Source: Thiothrix nivea DSM 5205 (GTDB lineage Bacteria > Pseudomonadota > Gammaproteobacteria > Thiotrichales > Thiotrichaceae). From it: a stretch of 64,000 nt of DNA. The notes under the pieces were generated by a model, which was not told where the DNA came from, searched no databases, and saw only the letters and a program-made list of their open reading frames with translations. The stretch lies in the NCBI RefSeq assembly GCF_000260135.1, contig NZ_JH651384.1, positions 189,693 through 253,692 on the forward strand, written 5' to 3'. A program made the translations under genes and the position numbers. Positions 7,994 through 15,594 of the stretch are shown here, piece by piece; position 1 is the stretch's first letter, and every line of letters starts with the position of its first letter.

Positions 7994-8461
7994 TTATGAA
8001 AACTTGCCGCGCAAAAAGTCCCGCCGTGAAACAGGAGACGTTTTGCCCTGCGCAATCACCGGATTATGCCCCCGATGGTCTGTCACTGCCAGCATCACAT
8101 GCCGGGCGGTCAGCACTGCTGCCGCCTGATCTGCAAACTGTAAAACCGGTGAAAACAGCGAGCAGGTGTAGAAATCACCCGTTGTCGGCGCATGGTTACG
8201 CTGGCATTTATATGCGCCGGAGGGCAATTCAAGGGTAAGCGTATCCGGTGCAGCCACCACCCCCGTTTCAACCGACGGCAACCACACCAGATTCATGAAC
8301 CACGGGCTGATCAACACGCCCAGCCAGCCATCGTCAAGCGGCTGAAAGCTGACCGCCTCAACTTGCAAACGCGGATTGAGGATTGGCACATCACGCATCC
8401 GGGTGTGTTCCACCTCCCGGAAATACGTCTCCAGCCCTGCAATGTGAGGATCAGCCTGCAT
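7994..8461 (-). CDS. hupJ: Hydrogenase expression protein HupJ
   Basis: 155 residues from ATG 8461 (MQADPHIAGLE); this start lies inside the last codons of hupI (11-base overlap). The HupJ family is defined by its place in hup operons. Motifs here are PRLQVEAVSFQP, GVLISPWFMNLVWLP and GAYKCQRN, followed by FYTCSLFSPVLQFAD and a C-terminal SRRDFLRGKF. The molecular role is not settled; it is needed for uptake hydrogenase maturation in organisms that carry it. The motif spelling SRRDFLRG resembles a Tat signal but is at the C-terminus, so it cannot act as one. Confidence 0.88.
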   Translation of the reverse strand: MQADPHIAGLETYFREVEHTRMRDVPILNPRLQVEAVSFQPLDDGWLGVLISPWFMNLVWLPSVETGVVAAPDTLTLELPSGAYKCQRNHAPTTGDFYTCSLFSPVLQFADQAAAVLTARHVMLAVTDHRGHNPVIAQGKTSPVSRRDFLRGKFS

Positions 8462-8684
8462 CGTGCAACACCATGAACTGGTGCTTATCGCCGTCACATT
8501 CCGGGCAGCGCCAGTGATCGGGCAGTGCGGCGAATGGCGTTCCGGCGGGAATCTGCCAGTAGTCATCGCCTGCCGCCGGGTCGTACACATGCCAGCAGAT
8601 TTTGCATTCCATGCGCGCATCCGCCGGAATACGCTCAGCATGACCAAGGTAAGAGCCTTCAAACGTGTTCAGTGATGTGCTCAT
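8451..8684 (-). CDS. hupI: Rubredoxin-type protein HupI
   Basis: 77 residues with the two rubredoxin iron-binding pairs CKICWHVYDP (residues 27-30) and CPECDGDKHQF. The spacing to the second pair and the conserved AGDDYWQIPAGTPFAALPDHWRC-like core are typical. HupI/HoxR rubredoxins are thought to protect or help load the FeS clusters of the small subunit under oxygen, consistent with the oxygen-tolerant HupS here. It lies between hupH (stop 8681, four-base overlap) and hupJ. Confidence 0.94.
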   Translation of the reverse strand: MSTSLNTFEGSYLGHAERIPADARMECKICWHVYDPAAGDDYWQIPAGTPFAALPDHWRCPECDGDKHQFMVLHDAG

Positions 8685-9547
8685 TGCAGCGCCTCACGGA
8701 TTTCGCGCAGACGTTCCGCACTGTCTTCCAGGTCTTCAGGTGAAGCACAAGCCACCAGTGGCACTTCCACCACTTCCAGCGTATTCAGGATCAGGGTGTC
8801 GGTGGAGTTGTAATACTGCACCCACCAGACATTTTCCACATGGGTAGCCGTGATACGGCAGTTGCCGTAACCGCGTGAGAGAATGGCGGTTTTACCGATT
8901 CCCAGTTGTTGGGTAATCAGGCCCAGATCGTCCTCGCTTAGTGGCAACAGACTCAGGTTGATGACATGGCCGAAATTCTGTTTCTGCACTTGCTCCTGCA
9001 ATTCGGCCAGCAACCACGGTGCATTGATGATGGTTTCCGGCAGGCTGGCAGCATCAGGCAGTGGCACATCCATGCGGGCGAAATCGAAAGTGCCTTCGCG
9101 CACCAGTTGCGGAATCAGACCGACCTCCAGTGTTTCATACTGGCATTCCTTGTTTTCATCCAGCATGCGGTGCCACCATACGCCGGGCAAACCACTTTCC
9201 TGGATTTCTATGTGGCCGCCATCGCCAGTATCAAACAGGATGCCGACTTCACCTTCAGCCAGGATTTGTGCCAGCAACTGCTTTTCCACCGTCTGCACCC
9301 CTTCCAGTGTCAGGAAGCGCTCGGTGCCAGCCGCACCTGCGACCCGGTTGTTCAGCAGATACTGAAGCTGTTGTAACAGGTTCAGCACTCTGGGGTAATC
9401 CTGCAAATCCTCACTTTCCGGCAGGATGGCTGGCCGATAGGTCGCCATATCCTTGGGCATGGACAGGTAGTTCAGCTCCTCGTCTTCAGTCGGCTGGGAA
9501 CCGATGCCGACCACAGGAATCCCCATCAGGTTCATATTCCTCATCAT
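8681..9547 (-). CDS. hupH: Hydrogenase expression/formation protein HupH
   Basis: 288 residues, HupH/HyaF family. It opens with NLMGIPVVGIGSQP, and a middle stretch reads VEKQLLAQILAEGEVGI. The C-terminal domain has GYGNCRITATHVENVWWVQYYNS followed by TLILNTLEVVEVP. HupH is a putative chaperone for small-subunit maturation or assembly. The ribosome site AGGAG lies ahead of tandem ATG codons (9547 and 9544). A shorter gene with only the C-terminal domain type is in the second hydrogenase operon at 39085. Confidence 0.93.
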   Translation of the reverse strand: MMRNMNLMGIPVVGIGSQPTEDEELNYLSMPKDMATYRPAILPESEDLQDYPRVLNLLQQLQYLLNNRVAGAAGTERFLTLEGVQTVEKQLLAQILAEGEVGILFDTGDGGHIEIQESGLPGVWWHRMLDENKECQYETLEVGLIPQLVREGTFDFARMDVPLPDAASLPETIINAPWLLAELQEQVQKQNFGHVINLSLLPLSEDDLGLITQQLGIGKTAILSRGYGNCRITATHVENVWWVQYYNSTDTLILNTLEVVEVPLVACASPEDLEDSAERLREIREALQ

Positions 9548-9556
9548 GCGGCTCCT

Positions 9557-9988
9557 TTAGTGGCAACCCGCAGCCAGAGGCGCGCCGACAACGGGAATGC
9601 CGATGCCGGGCGCTTTCGCTGGGACGGAGGAGGAAAGAAAGGCATTAATCTTGCTGAGATATACATCCCAGTTGCGCATTCGTGTAATCGTGCCGAGGTA
9701 CTCGCCGTGACGCAGAAACAGCAGCGCAGGCCACTCGGTGATGCTGTATTTCGCCGCCAATTCTTTGGCGAAATTCATGTCTGCCACTCCGGCAGTCATC
9801 CGCCCGCTGAATACCTTCACGAATTCGGGCAGCACGATCGCCACATCCAGCGTTTCCGGGTAATGCTGCGGATTGGCGGGCAGAAACACCACGCTGTTTT
9901 CCTGCGTAGCGGCAAAAGCTTCCAGACTGGCCTGATCGGTCAGCAGCGGGTAGCCCAGATCAGCGGTCAAACGGTCAATCAGGTTCAT
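9557..9988 (-). CDS. hupG: Thioredoxin-like hydrogenase chaperone HupG
   Basis: 143 residues, HyaE/HupG family: a thioredoxin fold without the redox Cys pair. The expected thioredoxin landmarks appear as VVFLPANPQHYPETLDVAIVLPE and WPALLFLRHGEYLGTITRMRNWDVY (residues about 87-110). Known members bind the Tat signal of the hydrogenase small subunit. It is placed between hupF (2-base gap) and hupH in the normal hupDFGHIJ order. The ribosome site GAGGAA precedes ATG 9988. Confidence 0.9.
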   Translation of the reverse strand: MNLIDRLTADLGYPLLTDQASLEAFAATQENSVVFLPANPQHYPETLDVAIVLPEFVKVFSGRMTAGVADMNFAKELAAKYSITEWPALLFLRHGEYLGTITRMRNWDVYLSKINAFLSSSVPAKAPGIGIPVVGAPLAAGCH

Positions 9989-9989
9989 G

Positions 9990-10283
9990 TCAGTTCCTCA
10001 AATGTTCCGGTAATTGCGGCTCACGTTCGATCAGATCGGCGAAGAAGTGCTCGAAATCCTGCCCGTCGCGGATGGCCGCCAGTGCCTGCACCGCTTGTAG
10101 GATTTGCCGGGCGCGTGTTTCCGGCAGGTATTCGCGTGCCGCGCCCTTGTACACCAGCACCCAGTCGCCTTCCTTCAGATCACACAGCAGTGAAATATCG
10201 ATGGTTTCCTGTTGCCCGCCTTCGCGGCATAAGGCTACCCGATCGTCGATGGCCATGATTTGCATGGGAATGCCGATACACAT
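9990..10283 (-). CDS. hupF: HypC-family chaperone HupF
   Basis: 97 residues with the HypC-type start MCIGIPMQIMAID and the internal EGDWVLVYKGAAREYLPETRA. HupF is thought to protect the large-subunit precursor, particularly when oxygen is present. It is the second of three HypC-family proteins in the window. It overlaps hupD by one base (TGATG), so the two are translationally coupled. Confidence 0.93.
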   Translation of the reverse strand: MCIGIPMQIMAIDDRVALCREGGQQETIDISLLCDLKEGDWVLVYKGAAREYLPETRARQILQAVQALAAIRDGQDFEHFFADLIEREPQLPEHLRN

Positions 10284-10903
10284 CAGCCCACCAACCTTGC
10301 CAGAAAGCGTTCGTCGCCGATGCGGCAGGCTTCCTCTGCGCTGGGGCGCTGGGTTTCGTAATCGTGCAGATGCAGGGCGCTGTGGCCGGGTAAACCGCCT
10401 TGCAGCCTTTCCGCCCGTGGCGTGGCGCGGATGCCAAGTTTCGCCAGATAGTCCAGCGCAATCTGCACCGCTGGCCCGATCTGTGCTTTCACCGCCGGAC
10501 GCAGGCTGCCGCCGAAATCTTCCAGTTCCACCGGCTGCACACCAACCAGCAGCAGGTGTTTGGGGTAGCGATCAAGCAGTTGCGCCATCGCCAGCACTTC
10601 CTGGAAGCCGGTCTGGTGCAGGCTCATCTTTTTCGCACCCATGAAACGCGGCACTTCGTCGTCTTCCACCAGTTTGAGCGTGCCGGGTTCGAGGCCGTAA
10701 TCGATGGCGTCGAATACCACCAGTACATCAGCCTCTTCGACATGCTGCACGAGGTAGATGCCTTGCGTGCCGCCGTCCAGTAACTGCACGTTGTCGGGGA
10801 AGTTGTAGTGTGCGTGCAGGTGCTCGACTGCACGCACGCCGAAGCCTTCGTCCGCCCACAACAGGTTGCCGATTCCCAGGATCAGAACATTAGGCTGGCT
10901 CAT
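10283..10903 (-). CDS. hupD: Hydrogenase maturation endopeptidase HupD
   Basis: 206 residues, HyaD/HupD protease family. It removes the C-terminal tail of the large-subunit precursor once nickel is in place. The family motif GIGNLLWADEGFGVRAVEHL at residues about 10-29 includes the metal-binding Glu. VFDAIDYG (residues about 60-67) and MSLHQTGFQEVLA (His) supply the other ligands. The likely substrate is HupL, cut after the His of DPCLACSTH. It overlaps hupC by four bases. Confidence 0.95.
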   Translation of the reverse strand: MSQPNVLILGIGNLLWADEGFGVRAVEHLHAHYNFPDNVQLLDGGTQGIYLVQHVEEADVLVVFDAIDYGLEPGTLKLVEDDEVPRFMGAKKMSLHQTGFQEVLAMAQLLDRYPKHLLLVGVQPVELEDFGGSLRPAVKAQIGPAVQIALDYLAKLGIRATPRAERLQGGLPGHSALHLHDYETQRPSAEEACRIGDERFLARLVG

Positions 10904-11574
10904 GGGCGGTTATCCTTGAACATGCGCCAGCCGCTGATCATGGTGCTGACCAGACTCTGGCGGGACATGATGTCTTCACGGATCGCCACGTAAATGTGGG
11001 TCATGACGAACAGGATGATGTACCACATGCCCAGGTGGTGCCAGGTATGCACATCCTGACTTTGCCCGAACAGCGGGATGACCCAGCCGAAGAAAAAGCC
11101 GAACCAACTATCCGTGCCCGCGCCTTCGCTGTACAGCGCAAACCCGGTCAGGATCATGAACAGGCTGCCCATGGTCAGCATCAGGAACATGACGCCCTGT
11201 GCCAGCGGATTGTGGCCGACGTACTTGCGCGGCTCCTTTTCCAGGAACAAATACCAGCGCAGTTCAACCCAGGCCTCTTTCCAGAACTCTGCCCTGAACA
11301 GCGGGATACGGAACAACTGTCTGGCGTGATGATTGCCCACGAATGACCAGTAAAACCGCCCGACAAAACCGATGGCGAACACAAACGCCGCCGCAAAGTG
11401 GGCAAAGCGGATGTAACCCATCAGGAAGTTGGCGCTTGCCTCGCCCGGCATGGTCGGTAGCGGGCTGCCAATAAAGTAACCCGTCACCGCCAGCACGAGA
11501 ATCGAGAAAGCATTAATCCAGTGCCACAGACGCACCGGCGTTTCATAGACGTAAACCGCCTGTTGTGTAGCCAT
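10900..11574 (-). CDS. hupC: Ni/Fe-hydrogenase b-type cytochrome subunit HupC
   Basis: 224 residues. This integral membrane cytochrome b anchors HupSL and passes electrons to the quinone pool. There are four membrane segments, at about residues 17-36, 58-80, 128-150 and 185-205. The haem-ligand region shows VRLWHWINAFSILVLAVTGYFIG at the start and HTWHHLGMWYIILFVMTHIYVAIREDIM near the end, as in HyaC. It follows the 69-residue gene by three bases and precedes hupD. Confidence 0.95.
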   Translation of the reverse strand: MATQQAVYVYETPVRLWHWINAFSILVLAVTGYFIGSPLPTMPGEASANFLMGYIRFAHFAAAFVFAIGFVGRFYWSFVGNHHARQLFRIPLFRAEFWKEAWVELRWYLFLEKEPRKYVGHNPLAQGVMFLMLTMGSLFMILTGFALYSEGAGTDSWFGFFFGWVIPLFGQSQDVHTWHHLGMWYIILFVMTHIYVAIREDIMSRQSLVSTMISGWRMFKDNRP

Positions 11575-11577
11575 GAC

Positions 11578-11787
11578 TTACCTCCCGCGCCTGACGCTCC
11601 AGATAATGCCAACCGCCAGCAACACCGCGCCTGCTGCGACCACACCGAAGTGGAGCGGGCTGCTCATGAAGTGCTCCAGCACCGCCCAGTTGCCCATATC
11701 AGCGTGGGATCCGGGGTGCGCCAGTGCACTGCCCGCTACCGGCAACAGCGCCAGCAGGGCAAAACGGCTTTGATTGAGTTTCAGCAT
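11578..11787 (-). CDS. Small signal-peptide/one-TM protein between hupL and hupC
   Basis: 69 residues. An N-terminal signal sequence (residues about 1-23, ending ALAHPG) is followed by a short His-containing periplasmic stretch, a C-terminal membrane segment (residues about 47-64) and a basic end RRGR. It lies 15 bases after hupL and 3 bases before hupC, exactly in the operon, so it is very likely expressed with the membrane-bound hydrogenase. It is not HupE or another family I can name. It may be an accessory of the cytochrome-hydrogenase complex; that is only an inference from position. Confidence 0.75.
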   Translation of the reverse strand: MLKLNQSRFALLALLPVAGSALAHPGSHADMGNWAVLEHFMSSPLHFGVVAAGAVLLAVGIIWSVRRGR

Positions 11788-11802
11788 GATTCTTTCTCCT
11801 CC

Positions 11803-13596
11803 TTAGCGCACTTTGATATTGGCCATTTCCTGACCGTCAGGACTTATGACATGGGTGGAACACGCCAGACACGGGTCGAAACTGTGCAGGGTGCGCAGGA
11901 TTTCCAGCGGCTGGTCGGCCACTTCCACCTTGGTATTCATGAGGGAGGCTTCAAACGCGCCGATATTGCCCGCCGGGTCACGCGGCGAACCATTCCAGGT
12001 AGTCGGAACCACACACTGGTAGTTTTTGATCTTGGTGTCTTCGATCACCACCCAGTGACCGAGCGCACCACGCGGCGCTTCAGTGAAACCAACGCCCTTG
12101 GCGGATTTCGGCCAGCTGGTCGGCTCCCACTTGTCGATATTGGCCGTCGCCAGATCGCCTGCCTTGATATTGGCCACCAGCTTGTCCTGGAAGTAACGCA
12201 TCTTGTGCGCTGCCCAGGAAGCTTCCAGCCCTCGCGCTGCAGTACGGCCCAGTGTGGAGAACAGGGCATTCAGCGGCAGGCCGAGGGTGGAAAGCAGACG
12301 ATCGACGGGTTCCTTGAACTCAGGGTTGCCCTGTGCGTAACCGATGATATAACGCGCTAGCGGGCCGACCTCCATGGCATGACCTTTCCAGCGCGGAGCC
12401 TTGATCCAGGAGTACTTGGCGGCTTCGTCGAGGGACTCAATATTAGTGCTGCTTCCTTTGGTGTTCGGCCCCAGCTGGTAATTTGGCTCGGTGACACCAT
12501 CCCACGGATGCAGCCCCTTGCTTTCATCCGGGTACTGATACCAGGAGTGGGTAACAAACTCCTGAATCTCCTCCGGATTGCGCAGGTCAATCGGGTGGAT
12601 TTCATTCAGGTTGCCGTTAATGATGGCGCCATGCGGCATCAACAGATTGGACGGAGAGTAATCGTTGGCCTTGTCGGGAATGTCACCGTAAGACATGACG
12701 GAGGTCGAAGACAAACCACCGCCGTACAGCCAGCCCTTGTAGAACGAGGCAATCGCGATCAGGTCAGGAATGTAAACCTTGTCGATGAACTCGATGGTCT
12801 GGTCGATAATGCTGGAAACCAGATTCAGGCGTTCAATATTCACCGCGCCAACCGCGCCGGTATCGTGGACGTTGATCGCGCACGGCATCCCGCCCACCAA
12901 CCAGTTCGGATGCGGATTTTTACCCCCATAAACGGTATGGATCTTGACCAACTCTTTCTGGAAATCGAGTGCTTCCAGATAGTGGGTGACTGCCATCAGG
13001 TTGGCTTCCGGCGGCAATTTGTAGGCCGGATTGCCCCAGTAACCGTTCATGAAAGGCCCAAGCTGGCCGGATTCCACGAATTTCTTGATACGGTTCTGGA
13101 TGTCACGGAAATAACCGGGCGATGACCTCGGCCAATCAGAAATGCTTTGCGCCAGCTCGGAAGTCGCTTTCGGGTCGGCATTCAACGCCGACACCACATC
13201 CACCCAGTCAAGCGCATGCAGGTGATAGAAATGCACCAGATGGTCATGCACCTGCAAACACAACTGCATGATGTTACGGATGGAATTGGCATTTTCCGGA
13301 ATCTGGATACCCAACGCATCTTCCACCGCGCGGCAGGAAGTCAGCGCGTGCGTGCCGGTACAAACACCACATATCCGTTCGGTGAATGCCCATGCGTCGC
13401 GGGGATCACGACCACGCAGGATCACTTCCAGCCCACGCCACATGGTACCGGTGGAAACCGCATTGCGGATGACATTGTTCTCGTCGAGATTGACCTCGCA
13501 ACGCATGTGGCCTTCGATGCGTGTCACCGGATCGACGACCACGCGACGGCCACTGTTATCCAGGTTGAAACCGTTGGGTGTATTGAGTGTGCCCAT
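11803..13596 (-). CDS. hupL: Uptake [NiFe] hydrogenase large subunit HupL
   Basis: 597 residues, the group 1d size. The N-terminal nickel ligands lie in [14 protein letters not shown] and the C-terminal ligands in DPCLACSTH. After the His there is a 15-residue tail (starting VISPDGQ) that HupD should remove. Other family landmarks are [14 protein letters not shown] at the start and [17 protein letters not shown]. It converts H2 to protons and electrons with HupS at the periplasmic face. Its ATG overlaps the hupS stop by one base (TAATG). Confidence 0.98.
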   Translation of the reverse strand: MGTLNTPNGFNLDNSGRRVVVDPVTRIEGHMRCEVNLDENNVIRNAVSTGTMWRGLEVILRGRDPRDAWAFTERICGVCTGTHALTSCRAVEDALGIQIPENANSIRNIMQLCLQVHDHLVHFYHLHALDWVDVVSALNADPKATSELAQSISDWPRSSPGYFRDIQNRIKKFVESGQLGPFMNGYWGNPAYKLPPEANLMAVTHYLEALDFQKELVKIHTVYGGKNPHPNWLVGGMPCAINVHDTGAVGAVNIERLNLVSSIIDQTIEFIDKVYIPDLIAIASFYKGWLYGGGLSSTSVMSYGDIPDKANDYSPSNLLMPHGAIINGNLNEIHPIDLRNPEEIQEFVTHSWYQYPDESKGLHPWDGVTEPNYQLGPNTKGSSTNIESLDEAAKYSWIKAPRWKGHAMEVGPLARYIIGYAQGNPEFKEPVDRLLSTLGLPLNALFSTLGRTAARGLEASWAAHKMRYFQDKLVANIKAGDLATANIDKWEPTSWPKSAKGVGFTEAPRGALGHWVVIEDTKIKNYQCVVPTTWNGSPRDPAGNIGAFEASLMNTKVEVADQPLEILRTLHSFDPCLACSTHVISPDGQEMANIKVR

Positions 13597-14678
13597 TATT
13601 GATCACCTCCCTTGTCCTTGCGTTGCGCATGTTTGACAGCGCTGATGGCAGCGTGCGCAGCAACAGCAGCACCTACCACGCCAGCGACACCCATACCCAC
13701 CTGATCAGCATTGGCTTCGATACCAAACTGGTTAATGTCTGTCAGACGGTCATAGAAACTGCCCTTATCCCAGAAACCGTCTTCAGAGCAGCCGATACAG
13801 CCATGCCCGGACTGGATCGGAAACGACACCCCGCCATTCCAGCGCACCGTCGAACAGGCGTTGTAAGTGGTCGGGCCTTTGCAACCGACTTTGTACAGGC
13901 AATAACCTTTGCGGGCGGACTCGTCGTCCCACTGTTCCACAAACTGCCCGGCATCAAAGTGCGGGCGGCGGTAACATTTGTCGTGGATACGCTGGCCGTA
14001 AAACATTTTCGGGCGACCCTGACGGTCAAGCTCGGGAATACGGTCAAAGGTGAGCATGTAGGTAATTACCCCGGTCATGACTTCCGCAATCGGCGGGCAA
14101 CCGGGAACCTTGATGATCGGCTTGTCGGTAATGACTTTATGTACCGGCGTGGCACGGGTCGGGTTCGGTTTGGCAGCCTGCACACAACCCCAGGACGCAC
14201 AGGAACCCCAGGAAATAATGGCTTTACAATCCTTGGCGGCCCGTTTCAGCTGCTCGACGAATGGTTTGCCGCCGATAATACAGGACATGCCATCCTGGTT
14301 TAGCGGCGGGTTCCCCTCAACCGCGAGGATGTAGTTGCCTTTGTATTTTTCGATAATCTCGTCGAGGATCGCTTCGGCCTGATGCCCTGCTGCGGCCATC
14401 AGCGTATCGTCGTAATCCAGCGAAATCATCGACAGCACCACGTCTTTCGCCAGCGGGTGCGCGGAACGGATGAAGGATTCCGAGCAACAGGTGCATTCCA
14501 GCCCGTGCAACCACAGGACAGGAGTACGCGGTTTGGTTTCCATCGCTGCGACGATTTTCGGTGCGAATGCTGGCCCCAGCCCCAAAGCGGCGGCAGTCAG
14601 GCTACAGTATTTCAGGAAGCTACGACGGGTAATGCCCTGGCGGCGCATCACGTCGTAAAAGGTTTCTAGTTCAGGCAT
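13596..14678 (-). CDS. hupS: Uptake [NiFe] hydrogenase small subunit HupS, oxygen-tolerant type
   Basis: 360 residues from ATG 14678, which has an AGGAGG site; an in-frame ATG 45 bases upstream lacks one. The Tat signal RRSFLK (residues 18-23) is followed by a hydrophobic stretch. The proximal-cluster region is ECTCCSES (Cys 62, 64, 65), and later GSCASWGC. These supernumerary cysteines are the mark of the [4Fe-3S] cluster of oxygen-tolerant group 1d enzymes such as E. coli HyaA. The C-terminus has a moderately hydrophobic anchor ([18 protein letters not shown]). Transcription probably starts from the sigma-54 site 54-69 bases upstream. Confidence 0.97.
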   Translation of the reverse strand: MPELETFYDVMRRQGITRRSFLKYCSLTAAALGLGPAFAPKIVAAMETKPRTPVLWLHGLECTCCSESFIRSAHPLAKDVVLSMISLDYDDTLMAAAGHQAEAILDEIIEKYKGNYILAVEGNPPLNQDGMSCIIGGKPFVEQLKRAAKDCKAIISWGSCASWGCVQAAKPNPTRATPVHKVITDKPIIKVPGCPPIAEVMTGVITYMLTFDRIPELDRQGRPKMFYGQRIHDKCYRRPHFDAGQFVEQWDDESARKGYCLYKVGCKGPTTYNACSTVRWNGGVSFPIQSGHGCIGCSEDGFWDKGSFYDRLTDINQFGIEANADQVGMGVAGVVGAAVAAHAAISAVKHAQRKDKGGDQ

Positions 14679-14731
14679 GTTACTCCTCCTACCTGCCATG
14701 TGATTACCAGTGGGGTAATGCATTGAGGTAT

Positions 14732-14747
14732 AGCAAGAGCCGTGCCA
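14732..14747 (-). promoter_or_regulatory. Sigma-54 (-24/-12) promoter of the hupS operon
   Basis: On the minus strand the 16 bases read TGGCACGGCTCTTGCT, an exact match to the consensus TGGCAC-N5-TTGCW. It points toward hupS, with the -12 box 54 bases from the start codon. hupR, a sigma-54 activator gene, is in the same cluster, so this is the likely output promoter of the H2-sensing circuit. No certain HupR site can be assigned. Confidence 0.9.
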
Positions 14748-14855
14748 TTCGGTTATATGGCTGTTTTTACTGAGGATTCTTTATTTTTTTGATGTCTCAA
14801 TGGAAAGCTTGTTTGCAGTTCCAGAAACACGAGCGGAAGGACTATAACCACCATC

Positions 14856-15278
14856 TCATGAAAACGGGTTGATGATGGTCAGCGTCTCAATTTTCTGCTG
14901 GTGCTGTAAATCTTCACTGTAGAGTGTGTGACACCCACACTCCAGCGCAGCGGTGATGATCAGCGAATCATACCAACTGAACCGCCAGCGTTCTTTTATA
15001 CCCAGCCCGCGTCGGTAGAAATCCTCGCCAGGATAATAGTCACATAACCAGTTCAGAGTGGTTTGCTGGTAATGCTGAGCCTGTTCCGCTGTCATGGGTG
15101 GCTCGAATTTACGCAAAGCCGTGTTCAGAAACTCCTGCATGACCTGAAAGCTGATGCAGCCTTTGCCCAGCAAAGCTTCCTCCACCAGATGGATAGCAAC
15201 TGATTGTTTGGCGGGAGCCGTTTTGTCAAACGTATACAGCAGGATATTGGTATCGAGGAAAAACTTACCGTCTTTCAT
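14856..15278 (-). CDS. PIN-domain toxin (VapC-like ribonuclease)
   Basis: 140 residues. The N-terminus KFFLDTNILLYTFD carries the first acidic residue. Glu in VMQEFLNTALRKF follows, then SWYDSLIITAALECGCHTLYSEDLQ with the other two acidic positions, all in normal PIN spacing. VapC-type PIN proteins are Mg-dependent RNases kept inactive by a partner. The partner overlaps it by 14 bases upstream. The pair lies between hupV and the hupS promoter on the same strand, so read-through from hupV is possible. Confidence 0.9.
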   Translation of the reverse strand: MKDGKFFLDTNILLYTFDKTAPAKQSVAIHLVEEALLGKGCISFQVMQEFLNTALRKFEPPMTAEQAQHYQQTTLNWLCDYYPGEDFYRRGLGIKERWRFSWYDSLIITAALECGCHTLYSEDLQHQQKIETLTIINPFS

Positions 15279-15501
15279 TCATCTCATCCCGGCTGAATTT
15301 ACGCCCGCCGGTGGAAACGCCCGACAAATCCTGCATTAGCTGACGGTATGCCTGCACCCGTTGACGCCCTTCGCTTTCCGTATCGGTATATTGCCGTAGC
15401 CATTTGCGGAACTCGGCATTCAGCGTTGTCTTTTGGGCGCGGGCTTTTTCCCGCGCGGATTCAATCAGGTAGCCGTCAGCACTGAGGGTAATGTTGCGCA
15501 T
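15265..15501 (-). CDS. Antitoxin partner of the PIN toxin
   Basis: 78 residues from ATG 15501, supported by GAGG nine bases upstream; the in-frame ATG at 15516 has no ribosome site. The N-terminus RNITLSADGYLIESAREKARAQ followed by TTLNAEFRKWLRQY looks like a ribbon-helix-helix DNA-binding unit. The rest is a charged tail that would wrap the toxin. An inverted repeat just upstream (15521-15555) is a plausible self-repression site. Confidence 0.8.
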   Translation of the reverse strand: MRNITLSADGYLIESAREKARAQKTTLNAEFRKWLRQYTDTESEGRQRVQAYRQLMQDLSGVSTGGRKFSRDEMNERR

Positions 15502-15520
15502 GGGATTCGGCCTCATTAGG

Positions 15521-15555
15521 TAACACGATCTCCAGTGTACACGATTTTCGTGTTA
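15521..15555. promoter_or_regulatory. Inverted-repeat operator of the PIN toxin-antitoxin pair
   Basis: TAACACGA (15521-15528) and TCGTGTTA (15548-15555) are perfect 8-base inverted repeats. A nested half-site ACACGA (15539-15544) pairs with the same right arm across three bases. They lie 20-54 bases upstream of the antitoxin start, the usual place for autoregulation by a ribbon-helix-helix antitoxin. Binding is inferred. Confidence 0.6.
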
Positions 15556-15594
15556 TCTTCACCCTATTGGGAAAACCACCGGATTTGTAACAGC

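Noticed and set aside
8003-8030. Tat-like SRRDFLRG in HupJ
   Set aside because: It is at the C-terminus, so it cannot direct export.
14789-14800. TTGATGTCTCAA upstream of hupS as an FNR or HupR site
   Set aside because: Arms are TTGA-N4-TCAA, two bases too close for FNR (TTGAT-N4-ATCAA), and TTG-N6-CAA instead of the TTG-N5-CAA described for HupR. Kept only as an unproven possibility.
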